64,000 bases of DNA, from contig CAVSCE010000009.1 of assembly GCA_963726375.1 (NCBI GenBank), positions 496,001 to 560,000 on the forward strand. The letters are read 5' to 3'. This DNA comes from UTCFX2 sp963726375. GTDB taxonomy: Bacteria > Chloroflexota > Anaerolineae > Anaerolineales > UBA4823. The notes below the pieces were generated by a model. The model was not told the origin of the DNA, ran no database searches, and worked only from the letters and a program-made list of their open reading frames with translations. The position numbers and the translations under genes are program-made. Each line of letters starts with the position of its first letter. Within the stretch, counting starts at the first letter, position 1. Below are positions 19,943-28,840 of the stretch, piece after piece.

Positions 19943-19998
19943 TGCATAAGAGAAGAAAAATTGCAGAACAAAGTCCGCCTTTTTTCTTCTCTTATGCA
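19943..19998 (+). terminator. Long inverted repeat, terminator-like
   Basis: An 18-bp perfect stem (TGCATAAGAGAAGAAAAA and its complement) encloses a 20-base loop. The T-rich part lies inside the 3' arm, so it could stop transcription or stabilise the mRNA 3' end. Confidence 0.6.
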
Positions 19999-20110
19999 TT
20001 CCGAAAATTTCCATCTGGAGAAGGTGCTATCTGATCTCTATTTTTAGATTTCAGACGGTATAATATCCCCCTGTTGCCTAAAAATAATATCTAAGGATTT
20101 TACCGATCAC

Positions 20111-21946
20111 ATGAAAACGGTTATTATCGGGCTTGATGCTTTCGACCCGGTTCTCTTTGAAAAGCTTCAACAAGAAGGAAAGCTGCCTCATTTAGGTGCA
20201 TTTCTTGAAAAGGGCTGGTATTCGAGATTTCAGGTATCCAATCCACCTCAAAGCGAAGTCTCCTGGACAAGCATTGCAACGGGTCTCAATCCCGGGGAAC
20301 ATGGAATGTTTGATTTTGTTCATCGCGATCCTGAGACATATAGTCTTCAAGTTTCACTTCTTCCAAAATCAAAAAACTTCGGTGGAACGACATTCGTTCG
20401 TCCTTCCAATTCCCGGACGATTTTTGATGTTGCGGCAGACCGTGGTTTCCCCTCTACCTCTCTATGGTGGCCAGCGACGTTCCCCGCCAGACCAGAATCA
20501 CCTGTCCAGACCCTCCCTGGTTTGGGTACTCCGGATATTCAAGGACGTCTGGGAGTTGGCTCATATTATTCTTCTAATTCAGATCTGCCTTCAAAACAAG
20601 GGAAAACCCCAGTTTTTCATTTGAAAATGAATGGAAAAATGAGATATTCTGGCGAAATTGAAGGTCCGCAGATAAAGACTAAATATGGCGCCAAGAATTC
20701 GGTCGTTCCTTTGGAGATCATTGTAATAGATGATCAGACTGCAGACTTAAAAATTGGGGGTGTAATCCAGAGATTATTTCTTGGAGAGTGGAGCCCTATC
20801 CTGGAGCTCAGCTTCAAAGCTAGTTGGTTAGGTTCAGTTCACGCGATCACTCGGGTGATCTTGACCAGTCTTCAACCATCATTGAACATTTATTTTCTTC
20901 CGCTTCAAATCCACCCAGTTCACCCAATTTGGCGTTATGGCACGCCTGCTTCATTTGTGAAGGACGCATGGAAAACCTGCGGTCCTTTTCTGACGCTTGG
21001 TTGGCCGCAAGACACAACAGGGTTGGAGGATAAGTGTATTAATGATGATCAATTCCTGAAGTTATGCGATTCGATCTTCCAGACACGTACCAATTTACTA
21101 TTCCACCACCTGGAAAAATTCCAGGAAGGCTTGCTCGCATCTGTTTTTGATTCACTCGATCGGATCCAACACATGTTCTGGAAAACCCGACCCGATGTGG
21201 TTGAAACCTGGTATAAAAAATATGATCAGCTTGTTGGCGATGTGCTAAATAAGTTGTCAGAAAAACCCGGAAAGAATATTCAGTTAATTGTTGTCTCTGA
21301 CCATGGTTTTAACAATCTCAATTTCAAGGTCAATCTAAATCAATGGTTAATGGATAAGGGTTATCTTTCTGGCAATAACTTCGATGGTGCCAGGGACTGG
21401 AAATCCATCAATTGGGCGCAGACAAAGGCTTATGCCATCGGATTAAACAGCCTATACCTTAACATAAGGGGGCGCGAAAGAGATGGAATTGTCGATCCGA
21501 GCGAACGTGATATTTTGGTCAAACAAATATCAAAAGATCTTATCGAGTGGTTAGGGCCTGACAACAAACCGATTATCTGGAACGCTTGGTCAAATGAGCA
21601 AGCATTCTCAGGGGCTCTTTCAGCCCAAGGTCCCGACATCCTTGTAGGATATGCTCCAGGATTTCGAGCTTCGTCTGAAACGGGACTTGGAGGCTGGCGG
21701 TCAGCATCTATTGAAGAAAACCTGGATCATTGGGAAGCAGACCACTGTTTCGATTCCATTGCTGTACCTGGGATATTGTTCTCGTTAAAAGATATGGAAA
21801 ATTTTCCAAATCCTTCTTATCGTGATATACCTGCTTTGGCAATCCACGCCTCACCAGACTCAAGTCGAAGCACCTCTCCGCGGAAATTGGCAGCCGAAAA
21901 TCAGGATGAGGTCGAAGAGAGACTGCGAAGCCTTGGATATTTATAA
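20111..21946 (+). CDS. Alkaline-phosphatase-superfamily phosphodiesterase/phosphatase
   Basis: The 611-residue enzyme belongs to the type I phosphodiesterase/nucleotide pyrophosphatase branch. It shows the metal Asp in VIIGLDAFDP, the nucleophile region SEVSWTSIATGLNPGEHGMFDF, and the second metal cluster VSDHGFNNL. It ends with the short RLRSLGYL tail common in this family. There is no signal peptide, which suggests a cytoplasmic or membrane-associated location. A TATAAT box at 20056-20061 and AAGGA near 20094 precede it. It leads a run of four genes that ends in another member of the superfamily; the substrate (phospholipid, glycan or nucleotide) is unknown. Confidence 0.85.
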   Translation: MKTVIIGLDAFDPVLFEKLQQEGKLPHLGAFLEKGWYSRFQVSNPPQSEVSWTSIATGLNPGEHGMFDFVHRDPETYSLQVSLLPKSKNFGGTTFVRPSNSRTIFDVAADRGFPSTSLWWPATFPARPESPVQTLPGLGTPDIQGRLGVGSYYSSNSDLPSKQGKTPVFHLKMNGKMRYSGEIEGPQIKTKYGAKNSVVPLEIIVIDDQTADLKIGGVIQRLFLGEWSPILELSFKASWLGSVHAITRVILTSLQPSLNIYFLPLQIHPVHPIWRYGTPASFVKDAWKTCGPFLTLGWPQDTTGLEDKCINDDQFLKLCDSIFQTRTNLLFHHLEKFQEGLLASVFDSLDRIQHMFWKTRPDVVETWYKKYDQLVGDVLNKLSEKPGKNIQLIVVSDHGFNNLNFKVNLNQWLMDKGYLSGNNFDGARDWKSINWAQTKAYAIGLNSLYLNIRGRERDGIVDPSERDILVKQISKDLIEWLGPDNKPIIWNAWSNEQAFSGALSAQGPDILVGYAPGFRASSETGLGGWRSASIEENLDHWEADHCFDSIAVPGILFSLKDMENFPNPSYRDIPALAIHASPDSSRSTSPRKLAAENQDEVEERLRSLGYL

Positions 21947-22008
21947 TAAATATTCCTGCAAATATCTTCAGATATCAGGAAGTTGACTGGCTTTTTTGGA
22001 GACACCGC

Positions 22009-22257
22009 ATGACTGATATTCAAATTTTTATTCAATCTTCTGCACAATTCATGCTTACACCACGCGGCTATATCGATCCAAATACTGGCGGTATGCTGTT
22101 TCAAATGTTAGCAGTGATACTTGCAATTTTCTCTGGGATTGTCTTCTTTTTTTCGAGGCAATTGAAAATAATCTTCGCGAAATTTCGCCGGAAAATCGCC
22201 GGAAATGATCCAGAAGAAACAGATGATGGAAATAACCAGGACCAGACAAGGGATTGA
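22009..22257 (+). CDS. Small single-pass membrane protein with YIDPNTGG motif (82 aa)
   Basis: The 82-residue protein has a short N-terminal stretch with YIDPNTGGMLFQ, one hydrophobic helix (about residues 32-50) followed by a basic stop-transfer segment (RQLKIIFAKFRRK) and an acidic tail. Small proteins with Y-I-D-P-x-T-G are common next to alkaline-phosphatase-superfamily genes, but their role is not known to me. A GGAG lies 8 bases before the ATG. The stop is three bases before the next gene's TTG. Confidence 0.65.
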   Translation: MTDIQIFIQSSAQFMLTPRGYIDPNTGGMLFQMLAVILAIFSGIVFFFSRQLKIIFAKFRRKIAGNDPEETDDGNNQDQTRD

Positions 22258-22260
22258 CCC

Positions 22261-22824
22261 TTGAAACGAAATTCTGAGGCCCAGCCTCTATATTTGCAGG
22301 TTTATCAGATATTATTAGCAATCATTTTCCCCGTTAGTTTTTGGACATTAGTTTTCTTTTTTCGCGAGTTACCTTCTTACTTGATGCGAATGCCAAGTTG
22401 GGATATTCTGGGGGTTTTTGCATACTCTATGTTTGTTTCCCTTTTGGATAGTATGCTTATCACTGCAATAGTGGTATTTATCGCGTTTGTACTGCCAAAA
22501 AGGTTCTTCCGTGATCATTTGGTCGCACAAGGCATAGTTCAGTCCTATCTAATAATTCTTTTGGCAGCACTAGTTCAACTAGCTTCAACCAGCAATCTGC
22601 TTCCTGAACTAACAAGAATTCCCTGGTTCAATTTATTGTTTATTGGGTTTTTCATTGGAGCATCAATTTCATTAAATCGACTTGTTATTTTCTCCGATAA
22701 TATACAAGCGAAAATTCACCTTTTTATTGAGAGACTAACTGTTCTCGCAACGATTTATTTATTCCTCAATCTTTGTGCGGTTTTAATCGTTATCTTACGA
22801 AATTTCGAGGCAAGCGAATGGTAA
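22261..22824 (+). CDS. Polytopic membrane protein of unknown function (187 aa)
   Basis: Five hydrophobic segments are visible (about residues 15-33, 45-72, 90-108, 118-136 and 155-178). No family was recognised. The start is a TTG three bases after the preceding stop and the end overlaps the next gene's ATG (ATGGTAA), so it is embedded in a translationally coupled operon with two phosphatase-superfamily enzymes. A role in handling a membrane lipid or exported polymer is an inference from the neighbours. Confidence 0.65.
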   Translation: MKRNSEAQPLYLQVYQILLAIIFPVSFWTLVFFFRELPSYLMRMPSWDILGVFAYSMFVSLLDSMLITAIVVFIAFVLPKRFFRDHLVAQGIVQSYLIILLAALVQLASTSNLLPELTRIPWFNLLFIGFFIGASISLNRLVIFSDNIQAKIHLFIERLTVLATIYLFLNLCAVLIVILRNFEASEW

Positions 22825-24359
22825 GAAATTCAAGATTTTCAAGGCGTGATTTTTTAAAGCTGGGAGCACCAGCAGCTCTTGCCATTTCTGGCTTAAATTC
22901 TCGGATGGAAAGCCTTGCATCAAATCACTCATCCTTTCACTCGCTGCCTAATTTATTCGTCCTGGTATTCGATGCCCTAAGCGCTAAAGACATGTCCTTA
23001 TACGGATTTCAGCGTCATACCACACCCAATATTGCACGTTTTGCCGACCGAGCAACAGTGTTTCACAGGCATTATGCTGCAGGCAATTTCACTACCCCAG
23101 GCACCGCCTCGCTTCTCATGGGGATGCATCCCTGGACTCATCGAGCGATTAATCTGCAAGGAACACCAATCAAAAAGCTGCAGAAACATAATATTTTTAA
23201 TTTGCTGCCTGCTGAATATCATAAAATTGCCTATACGCATAATACTCTGACACAGATACTTCTCGAATGTTTTCACGAATCGATCGATGATCTTAGTAAA
23301 ATTTCTGACCTGGCGGCCTTTTCAAATCTGTGGACCGACAAATTCCCATTGAATGAATTCCATGCCCCAGTTGAAGCAGAATTATTAACCCTGAAGAACA
23401 ACTACTCAACAGATGCATCCCTTGTCTTATCCATAATCGATCAATTCCAGGGTGAAATTCGGAGCTCCCAAATCAATAAATCATATCGTAGGCAATTTCC
23501 ACAAGGGTTACCAAACTGCGGTAAAGGTAAGTCATCAAATTCCGTATGTTTTACTATTGAAACCGCAGTCGATTGGATCGATGAGCAATTCAACTCCCTT
23601 CCCCAGCCTTTTTTTGGATATGTTCACCTGCTCCCCCCGCATGCTCCATATAGAACCCGGCAAGAATTTATTGGCGCTTTCGACGATGGAACGAACCCAC
23701 CGCCAAAACCAGCCCATTATTTTTCAGAAAATAAGGGGAATAAAAATCTTGCAAGGCTGCGGCGTAAATATGATGAAGCGATTGCCTACGCAGATAGTGA
23801 GTTCGGGCGATTAATCGATAAGCTTGAGAGCATTAATGCCCTTGAGAATACTTGTTTTGTCATCACTTCGGATCACGGTGAAATAAATGAACGTGGGATC
23901 AGCGGTCACAACACTCCTGTACTTTATGAACCATTATTGCATATTCCGCTGATAATTTCTTTCCCCCACCAAAAAACTCGTAAGGACATTTTTTACACCA
24001 CAAGCGCTGTCGATCTTGTCCCAACACTATTGAGGCAAGCCGAAAAGCAATCCCCATCTGAGCTAACAGGCCATGATCTTTTTTTGAATGGCGGTGAGAA
24101 ATTGCCGGATCGCGACATCATCGTGGTCGAGGCGAAATCTAATCCAAGCCTCAGCCCCTTGCGAAAAGCAACTTGGGCGATCATCCGTGATCGGTATAAA
24201 TTGATATATTATTCAGGTTATGAAGGATTTGATGAGATTTTTGAGCTTTATGACCTGTTCGATGATCCAGAAGAATTAAATGACCTCTATATGATCAAGC
24301 AGGGAATTGCATCAGACCTTACACATGCCCTAAAACTCGGGATTGAAACATATCGATAA
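22818..24359 (+). CDS. TAT-exported sulfatase/phosphatase-superfamily enzyme
   Basis: The N-terminus has a twin-arginine signal (SRRDFLKLGAPAALAIS), so the protein should be exported folded. The sulfatase-like fold shows LFVLVFDALSAKDMSLYGF with the metal Asp, HTTPNIARFA, and the second metal site TSDHGEINERG with the GHNTPVLYEP loop. The nucleophile position reads FTTPGTASLLMG: threonine, not the Cys or Ser of C/S-x-P-x-R sulfatases. This resembles LtaS-like or phosphoethanolamine-transferase-like enzymes more than true sulfatases. The start is the ATG at 22818, overlapping the previous gene. No formylglycine modification is expected. Confidence 0.8.
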   Translation: MVRNSRFSRRDFLKLGAPAALAISGLNSRMESLASNHSSFHSLPNLFVLVFDALSAKDMSLYGFQRHTTPNIARFADRATVFHRHYAAGNFTTPGTASLLMGMHPWTHRAINLQGTPIKKLQKHNIFNLLPAEYHKIAYTHNTLTQILLECFHESIDDLSKISDLAAFSNLWTDKFPLNEFHAPVEAELLTLKNNYSTDASLVLSIIDQFQGEIRSSQINKSYRRQFPQGLPNCGKGKSSNSVCFTIETAVDWIDEQFNSLPQPFFGYVHLLPPHAPYRTRQEFIGAFDDGTNPPPKPAHYFSENKGNKNLARLRRKYDEAIAYADSEFGRLIDKLESINALENTCFVITSDHGEINERGISGHNTPVLYEPLLHIPLIISFPHQKTRKDIFYTTSAVDLVPTLLRQAEKQSPSELTGHDLFLNGGEKLPDRDIIVVEAKSNPSLSPLRKATWAIIRDRYKLIYYSGYEGFDEIFELYDLFDDPEELNDLYMIKQGIASDLTHALKLGIETYR

Positions 24360-24367
24360 TCAGCTAT

Positions 24368-24985
24368 TTACTTACTTCTTTGACGATAAAGGTCAGGATT
24401 AATCGCGTTCTTCATTTTTTCTTCATCCAGTTTTCCACCAAGAAATAAGTTGACTTTCTTGATTTGAGGAGAAGTATTGATCACTAATTCGTTGTAATCG
24501 ACAATGATATATTCGATATTTGGTTGATTTCTTAACCAATCGATTACATGGACAACATGTTCTTCAAAATATTTACCCATTTCCTCGTCTGAGATCTTGT
24601 CAGGATTTTCACCTCGATGGATGAGCATTTTTCGTTGTGATGCCAGGATTTCGGGCAGCGCTCTTCGCATGAAAAGAACCTTGTAATGATATTTATCCGG
24701 AAGATATTGGAGCAGCGCAGAAATCACCTTAACCGCACTCCCAGGCGCCAATTCCATCCACCCAACTTCACCCTCTTTCAATTTCTTGACTCGCTCGAAT
24801 TCAAAATAACCGTTGGGGTTATCTTCGTCAGCACTGCGTTCATGATCTGTGAGTAGTGGTATTCCTGCAGAATCAAGGATCATCATCATCAAGGAAGTTC
24901 CTGATCGAGGCAGACCAGATACAATAAAAACGGGCTTGTTTGCCCGTTTGTCTTTCAGGAAGTTTTTGAATTTAGAAATTGTCAT
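24368..24985 (-). CDS. Sulfotransferase-family P-loop protein
   Basis: This 205-residue protein has the PAPS-binding 5'-phosphosulfate loop PVFIVSGLPRSGTSLMMMIL near the N-terminus and a region FMRRALPEILASQRKML like the 3'-phosphate-binding motif. It is shorter than most sulfotransferases. It converges on the exported phosphatase/sulfatase-like gene with an 8-base gap. The acceptor is unknown; kinases with this P-loop are an alternative. Confidence 0.7.
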   Translation of the reverse strand: MTISKFKNFLKDKRANKPVFIVSGLPRSGTSLMMMILDSAGIPLLTDHERSADEDNPNGYFEFERVKKLKEGEVGWMELAPGSAVKVISALLQYLPDKYHYKVLFMRRALPEILASQRKMLIHRGENPDKISDEEMGKYFEEHVVHVIDWLRNQPNIEYIIVDYNELVINTSPQIKKVNLFLGGKLDEEKMKNAINPDLYRQRSK

Positions 24986-25009
24986 TGGTTATAGGGTTTG
25001 GCCTTATTA

Positions 25010-25225
25010 CTACTGGCGGAAACAAGAGATGCAAGTTGGTTTGAACATCGTATTCCCATTCACCTGCCCATTGCAATCGCGGCACGTCCAATTTCCGGAT
25101 TTAAGATCAGTTTTAACTCTGTAAGCCCTTAATGACGGCTTGCTTTTAAGTAAATTGGGATGGAAGTTGAGCTGGAGTATGGGCATGATCGTATCTTTTG
25201 TTAACATGGTTTTCATAGAAAACAC
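25010..25225 (-). CDS. Zinc-ribbon ORF, second of two
   Basis: The 71-residue frame ends in W-T-C-R-D-C-x13-C-I-S-C-F, a four-Cys zinc-ribbon-like knuckle. It overlaps the preceding minus-strand ORF, which ends in a similar knuckle, by 13 bases. The two may be separate genes or one protein of about 200 residues split by an indel near 25220. No family was recognised beyond a loose likeness to RanBP2-type fingers, from which the Cys spacing differs (13 residues instead of 10). Confidence 0.4.
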   Translation of the reverse strand: MFSMKTMLTKDTIMPILQLNFHPNLLKSKPSLRAYRVKTDLKSGNWTCRDCNGQVNGNTMFKPTCISCFRQ

Positions 25226-25608
25226 ACTTCACAGGCTGCATTCGTTAGTGTTCCCGGTGAAGTTGAATTGCCTGTGCATGACTGGCAATTTAACCACTGT
25301 ACTCCAGGCTCACTTGGGGGGATCGGGGTTGGCGGTATCGGAACAGGATCAGAAATCGGAATCCATTGTCCATTAATTTCTTGGAAGCACATTGTTCTGC
25401 CGGCGATTACTCCAGATCTAAGTTTAAATCCCATTAGCTGATTGCCTTTCTCTATAAGATTGACAGCGAGATGGCTTCGAATTTCAATTGTAAACAGTAT
25501 CCAGTTTTTTGACAATACGTCTTTTGTCCATTTGAGCAATCTTATTTTAGAAATTAAGTCCCATTCGGTGATTCTTATAATAGGTTTATGTATTATCGAA
25601 AAATTCAA
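25213..25608 (-). CDS. Proline-hinge and zinc-ribbon ORF, first of two
   Basis: The 131-residue frame has a basic N-terminal part, the segment FKLRSGVIAGRTMCFQEING, a proline-rich hinge (PVPIPPTPIPPSEPG) and then W-L-N-C-Q-S-C-x14-C-E-V-C-F at the end. The same W-x-C-x2-C...C-x2-C-F arrangement recurs in the next ORF, suggesting a duplicated zinc knuckle. The N-terminal start is uncertain. Function unknown. Confidence 0.4.
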   Translation of the reverse strand: MNFSIIHKPIIRITEWDLISKIRLLKWTKDVLSKNWILFTIEIRSHLAVNLIEKGNQLMGFKLRSGVIAGRTMCFQEINGQWIPISDPVPIPPTPIPPSEPGVQWLNCQSCTGNSTSPGTLTNAACEVCFL

Positions 25609-25643
25609 GCTATACTATTGGACTTGATTATTGCATATTCGGG

Positions 25644-26888
25644 TTGTTTTTCAAGAAAGTGAGTTTATCTTTGAAGTCGACCACCAAACCTATATTTTTC
25701 CTGGGATTTATGTTACTAGCATTCTCAATAATTGCTTGCGGGTTTTCTATTAACACTGGACCAGATGAACCAACCTTGAAGCCAGTAGCGACTCTTAGAG
25801 AATTGACACCGTCAAAGCCAGACGAGCCTGTGAAACTTATTTCGCAACCTACTTCTGTTTCGTATGCGTTATTGACAACTTCAGAAGAAGGAATCCTTGT
25901 TGACCTGTATCGGCGCGTAAACCCAAGCGTAGTGAATATCATTACCTATGTGATAGATCAAGGCTTTTCCAGCCTGAGTGGTCAAGGTTCTGGTTTCTTA
26001 TATGATACAGATGGGCATATTATTACCAACTCCCATGTAATTCATGGTGCGGATAGCATCGAAGTCATTTTTTCTGATGGATTTTCCGTTGGAGCTCAGG
26101 TAGTTGGAGAAGATTTACACAGTGATTTAGCTGTGTTGAAAGTTGAGCAGCTTCCCGCTAATTTAACTCCCCTTCCTTTAGCAAATATGGACCAAATTGC
26201 TGTGGGACAGACAGCTGTAGCTCTTGGAAATCCATTCGGTCTGGGTGGAACCCTTACTCGTGGAATCATCAGTGCTATGGGACGGTCAATTCCAGCATTA
26301 ACACCTTTTTCCATTCCACAAGCAATTCAGACAGATGCTCCAATTAATCCTGGTAATTCTGGTGGTCCCCTCATGAATTTAGCTGGAGAAGTAATAGGAG
26401 TGAATGCCCAGATTGAAACCGACGGAGAAAGTCGGTCAAACAGCGGAGTTGGATTTGCCATCCCTGTCAGTATAATTTCGCGAGTTATCCCGAAATTGAT
26501 CTCAGATGGTTCATATGAATGGGGTTGGTTGGGGGTTATGGGTGGTAACCTGAATTCGACACTAAGAGAAGCGATGGAATTATCAGTCGAGAAAGGGGCA
26601 TATGTCTCTCAAGTTGTCACGGATGGCCCTGCTGATCGCGCTGGATTGCGCGGATCCAATCGTGAAGTTATTGTGGAAAACCGCAGGCTTGAAATCGGCG
26701 GTGATGTCATCGTTGGAATTGATGGTATTGAAGTCAGCTCGTTTGAAGATATTTTAATTTATCTAACTCTCAACACTAATCCCGGTCAGAACATTGTCCT
26801 GACGATAATTCGGGATGGCGAAGCACAAGATATCACACTTACGCTTCAACCACGTCCAAATGGAGCCGTCGAGAGCAATCTTCCGTAA
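25644..26888 (+). CDS. HtrA/DegP-family serine protease, lipoprotein
   Basis: The 414-residue protease has a lipoprotein signal (hydrophobic helix ending in SIIAC) and should be anchored on the outer face of the membrane. The trypsin-like triad is His in TNSHVIHGAD, Asp in HSDLAVLKV and Ser in NPGNSGGPL. One C-terminal PDZ domain follows (about residues 295-405; GWLGVMGG, VTDGPADRAGLRG, VIVGIDGIEV). HtrA proteins degrade misfolded exported proteins. The start is uncertain: TTG at 25644, GTG at 25659 or TTG at 25671. A TATACT box lies near 25612. Confidence 0.92.
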   Translation: MFFKKVSLSLKSTTKPIFFLGFMLLAFSIIACGFSINTGPDEPTLKPVATLRELTPSKPDEPVKLISQPTSVSYALLTTSEEGILVDLYRRVNPSVVNIITYVIDQGFSSLSGQGSGFLYDTDGHIITNSHVIHGADSIEVIFSDGFSVGAQVVGEDLHSDLAVLKVEQLPANLTPLPLANMDQIAVGQTAVALGNPFGLGGTLTRGIISAMGRSIPALTPFSIPQAIQTDAPINPGNSGGPLMNLAGEVIGVNAQIETDGESRSNSGVGFAIPVSIISRVIPKLISDGSYEWGWLGVMGGNLNSTLREAMELSVEKGAYVSQVVTDGPADRAGLRGSNREVIVENRRLEIGGDVIVGIDGIEVSSFEDILIYLTLNTNPGQNIVLTIIRDGEAQDITLTLQPRPNGAVESNLP

Positions 26889-26917
26889 TGAGATAATTGA
26901 AATATCCTGATAACACT

Positions 26918-26955
26918 TAAGGCACAATTTTGGGCAGAACACCAAAAAAGTGCCT
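26918..26955. terminator. Two-part hairpin between convergent genes
   Basis: AGGCAC pairs with GTGCCT and, inside it, TTTTGG pairs with CCAAAA across an AA/AA internal loop. It lies between the convergent htrA-like and HAD genes and may act on both strands; there is no clean T run. Confidence 0.45.
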
Positions 26956-26963
26956 ATTTCAAG

Positions 26964-27773
26964 TTAACGATATTTTTCTTCTAATTCTTTCAACAAGAGA
27001 GGTAATTCTGCGAGGCGATCAATAACTGCGTTCGGAATGATATGATTCACTTCTGGATGCTTAAATTGATATCCTGAACGGCGGTTGATCCAGATTGAAA
27101 AAATTCCAAGATTTTGACCACCTGCAATATCTGCAGATAATGAATCCCCTACCATCACTGCCTGGTCAGGAGAGGCATCCATTAACCCAAGAACTTTCAG
27201 AAAGATTTTGGGGTTAGGTTTGCGAACTCCAACATAAGCTGAACTCATTACAAAATCAAGATATTTTCGTACACCAAGCTTATCCACCAGAACTTGAGTG
27301 TTCTCATCGTCAGCGGCATTTGATATTATGCTCAAGCGGTAACCAGAACGGCTAAGTGTCGCTAATGTATTCAATGCATCAGCTTCCGGATGCCAATGTC
27401 CTTGCGTCACCGCGTACATATCGGATAATACGTTGGAAAGCATATCTTGCTTGATATTGTTAAAACCCCAACTTCTCAAAGCCATCTCAAGGATTTTCCT
27501 GGTCGATAATTCTAAAAGATCAATATCCCGGACTAAATAATATGCTTCCATTCTTGAAGAAAAATCGGAAATGAATTCTTCTTCCAAAGGAATTCCATGA
27601 TTTTGGAGGCTGTGTAACATTGCGAGTTTTGAAAGCTCGAAAACGGAGGACCAATCGCCATCAAAATAGATTAACGTATTTCCTAGGTCAAATAAAACGA
27701 CCTTAAATCGGCTTGGTATTCTACCAATATCGTGGAATTCTTGACTTCTTGGTGAGGAGATTTGTGAAAAAAT
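26964..27773 (-). CDS. HAD-superfamily hydrolase, probable non-standard start
   Basis: The enzyme has HAD motif I in VVLFDLGNTLIYFDGD, motif II in LSIISNAADDENTQ, Lys in VRKPNPKIF and motif III in VMVGDSLSADIAGG, close to the YjjG/pyrophosphatase-like branch. Motif I carries D-L-G-N-T rather than D-x-D-x-T. Between the catalytic Asp and the upstream in-frame stop there is no ATG, GTG or TTG. A consensus ribosome site (AGGAAGG, minus strand of 27781-27787) sits 7 bases before an in-frame ATT at 27773, the start used here; an indel is the alternative. It is the last gene of a galT, dehydrogenase, HAD run. Substrate unknown. Confidence 0.75.
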   Translation of the reverse strand: MFSQISSPRSQEFHDIGRIPSRFKVVLFDLGNTLIYFDGDWSSVFELSKLAMLHSLQNHGIPLEEEFISDFSSRMEAYYLVRDIDLLELSTRKILEMALRSWGFNNIKQDMLSNVLSDMYAVTQGHWHPEADALNTLATLSRSGYRLSIISNAADDENTQVLVDKLGVRKYLDFVMSSAYVGVRKPNPKIFLKVLGLMDASPDQAVMVGDSLSADIAGGQNLGIFSIWINRRSGYQFKHPEVNHIIPNAVIDRLAELPLLLKELEEKYR

Positions 27774-27790
27774 CGGTAATCCTTCCTGTT

Positions 27791-28828
27791 CTAATAACCC
27801 AGATCGACATCAATTTGATTTAATAGTGGTTCTTTTTTGAGATATCGTCTGAGGTTTTCTGCGAATAGATCCATCGCTTTTTCATCATACTTCGGACTGA
27901 TTCCAGAAATATGTGGGGTTATGATCACATTTGATAATTTCCATAATGGGTGATCAACAGGCAAAGGTTCATCTGGGAAAACATCTAATGCAGCCCCAGC
28001 AATTCTCTTCTCTTTTATAGCCGCTACCAGGGCGTTATGATTGGTCACACCACCTCGGGAAGCATCGATTATGAAGGCTGTCTCTTTCATAACCTGAAAA
28101 ACATCCGCATCGATCAGATTTCGAGTCGAGTTTGTCAGAGGGACGCAAACAACCAAAAAATCTGCGACTTTTGCCATCGATATTATTGCCTCGGCTGGAT
28201 ACAATCGATGAACAAAATCGCCACCTGGATCTCCAAATCCTTCGATCGAATATCCATAGTCATCTGGATGCATTGCATTTCGTTTCGTTGCAAACACAGT
28301 CGCCCCAAAGGAATACATTAATCGAGCAACCTGCCTGCCGATGCTTCCGTAACCCACTATTCCGACCGTTGAACCGTTAAGCTCATAAGGAAGAAAACGT
28401 TCCCATCGGTCTTTTGGCCATAGGTTTTTTCGCTGGTGATCGATCATATCTGGCAGACGGTGACCTAAGGCAAGAATCATCAAAGTAATATATTCTGCCA
28501 CCTGGGAGGAGGATGCTCCGCTCATCGTCGTCGCAACCAATCCTTCCCGCTGAAGGATCGGAGCTTCACGGGCATGATCCACCCCAGTGAGATGGAATTG
28601 GATCCAGCGGAGGTTTGGTGTCAATTCAGGAGCAGGGAGCACTCGACCGGTATACAATACCTCAGTTATTGCCCATATATCTGAAGGAATCTCATCTACC
28701 CTGCTCGCTTTATGGATATGGATTTTTAAGCGAGGAGAAATTAATTCGAGTTTTGACTGCAATTCCTCAGCGATATTTACTGTCATTAAAATATCAATAT
28801 TTTCATCCATGAGAATCGTAGGCCTCAT
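27791..28828 (-). CDS. D-isomer-specific 2-hydroxyacid dehydrogenase
   Basis: This 345-residue NAD(P)-dependent dehydrogenase shows the dinucleotide fold VGIVGYGSIGRQVARLM, the substrate Arg in FIIDASRGGVTNH, the Glu in ALDVFPDEPLPVDHPL and the catalytic His in VIITPHISG. It reduces a 2-keto acid or oxidises a D-2-hydroxy acid; the natural substrate cannot be told. It lies 12 bases after galT on the same strand. Confidence 0.88.
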   Translation of the reverse strand: MRPTILMDENIDILMTVNIAEELQSKLELISPRLKIHIHKASRVDEIPSDIWAITEVLYTGRVLPAPELTPNLRWIQFHLTGVDHAREAPILQREGLVATTMSGASSSQVAEYITLMILALGHRLPDMIDHQRKNLWPKDRWERFLPYELNGSTVGIVGYGSIGRQVARLMYSFGATVFATKRNAMHPDDYGYSIEGFGDPGGDFVHRLYPAEAIISMAKVADFLVVCVPLTNSTRNLIDADVFQVMKETAFIIDASRGGVTNHNALVAAIKEKRIAGAALDVFPDEPLPVDHPLWKLSNVIITPHISGISPKYDEKAMDLFAENLRRYLKKEPLLNQIDVDLGY

Positions 28829-28840
28829 AAATTAACAATT

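Noticed and set aside
22818..24359. True sulfatase with formylglycine
   Set aside because: The C/S-x-P-x-R motif is absent; the position reads T-T-P-G-T.
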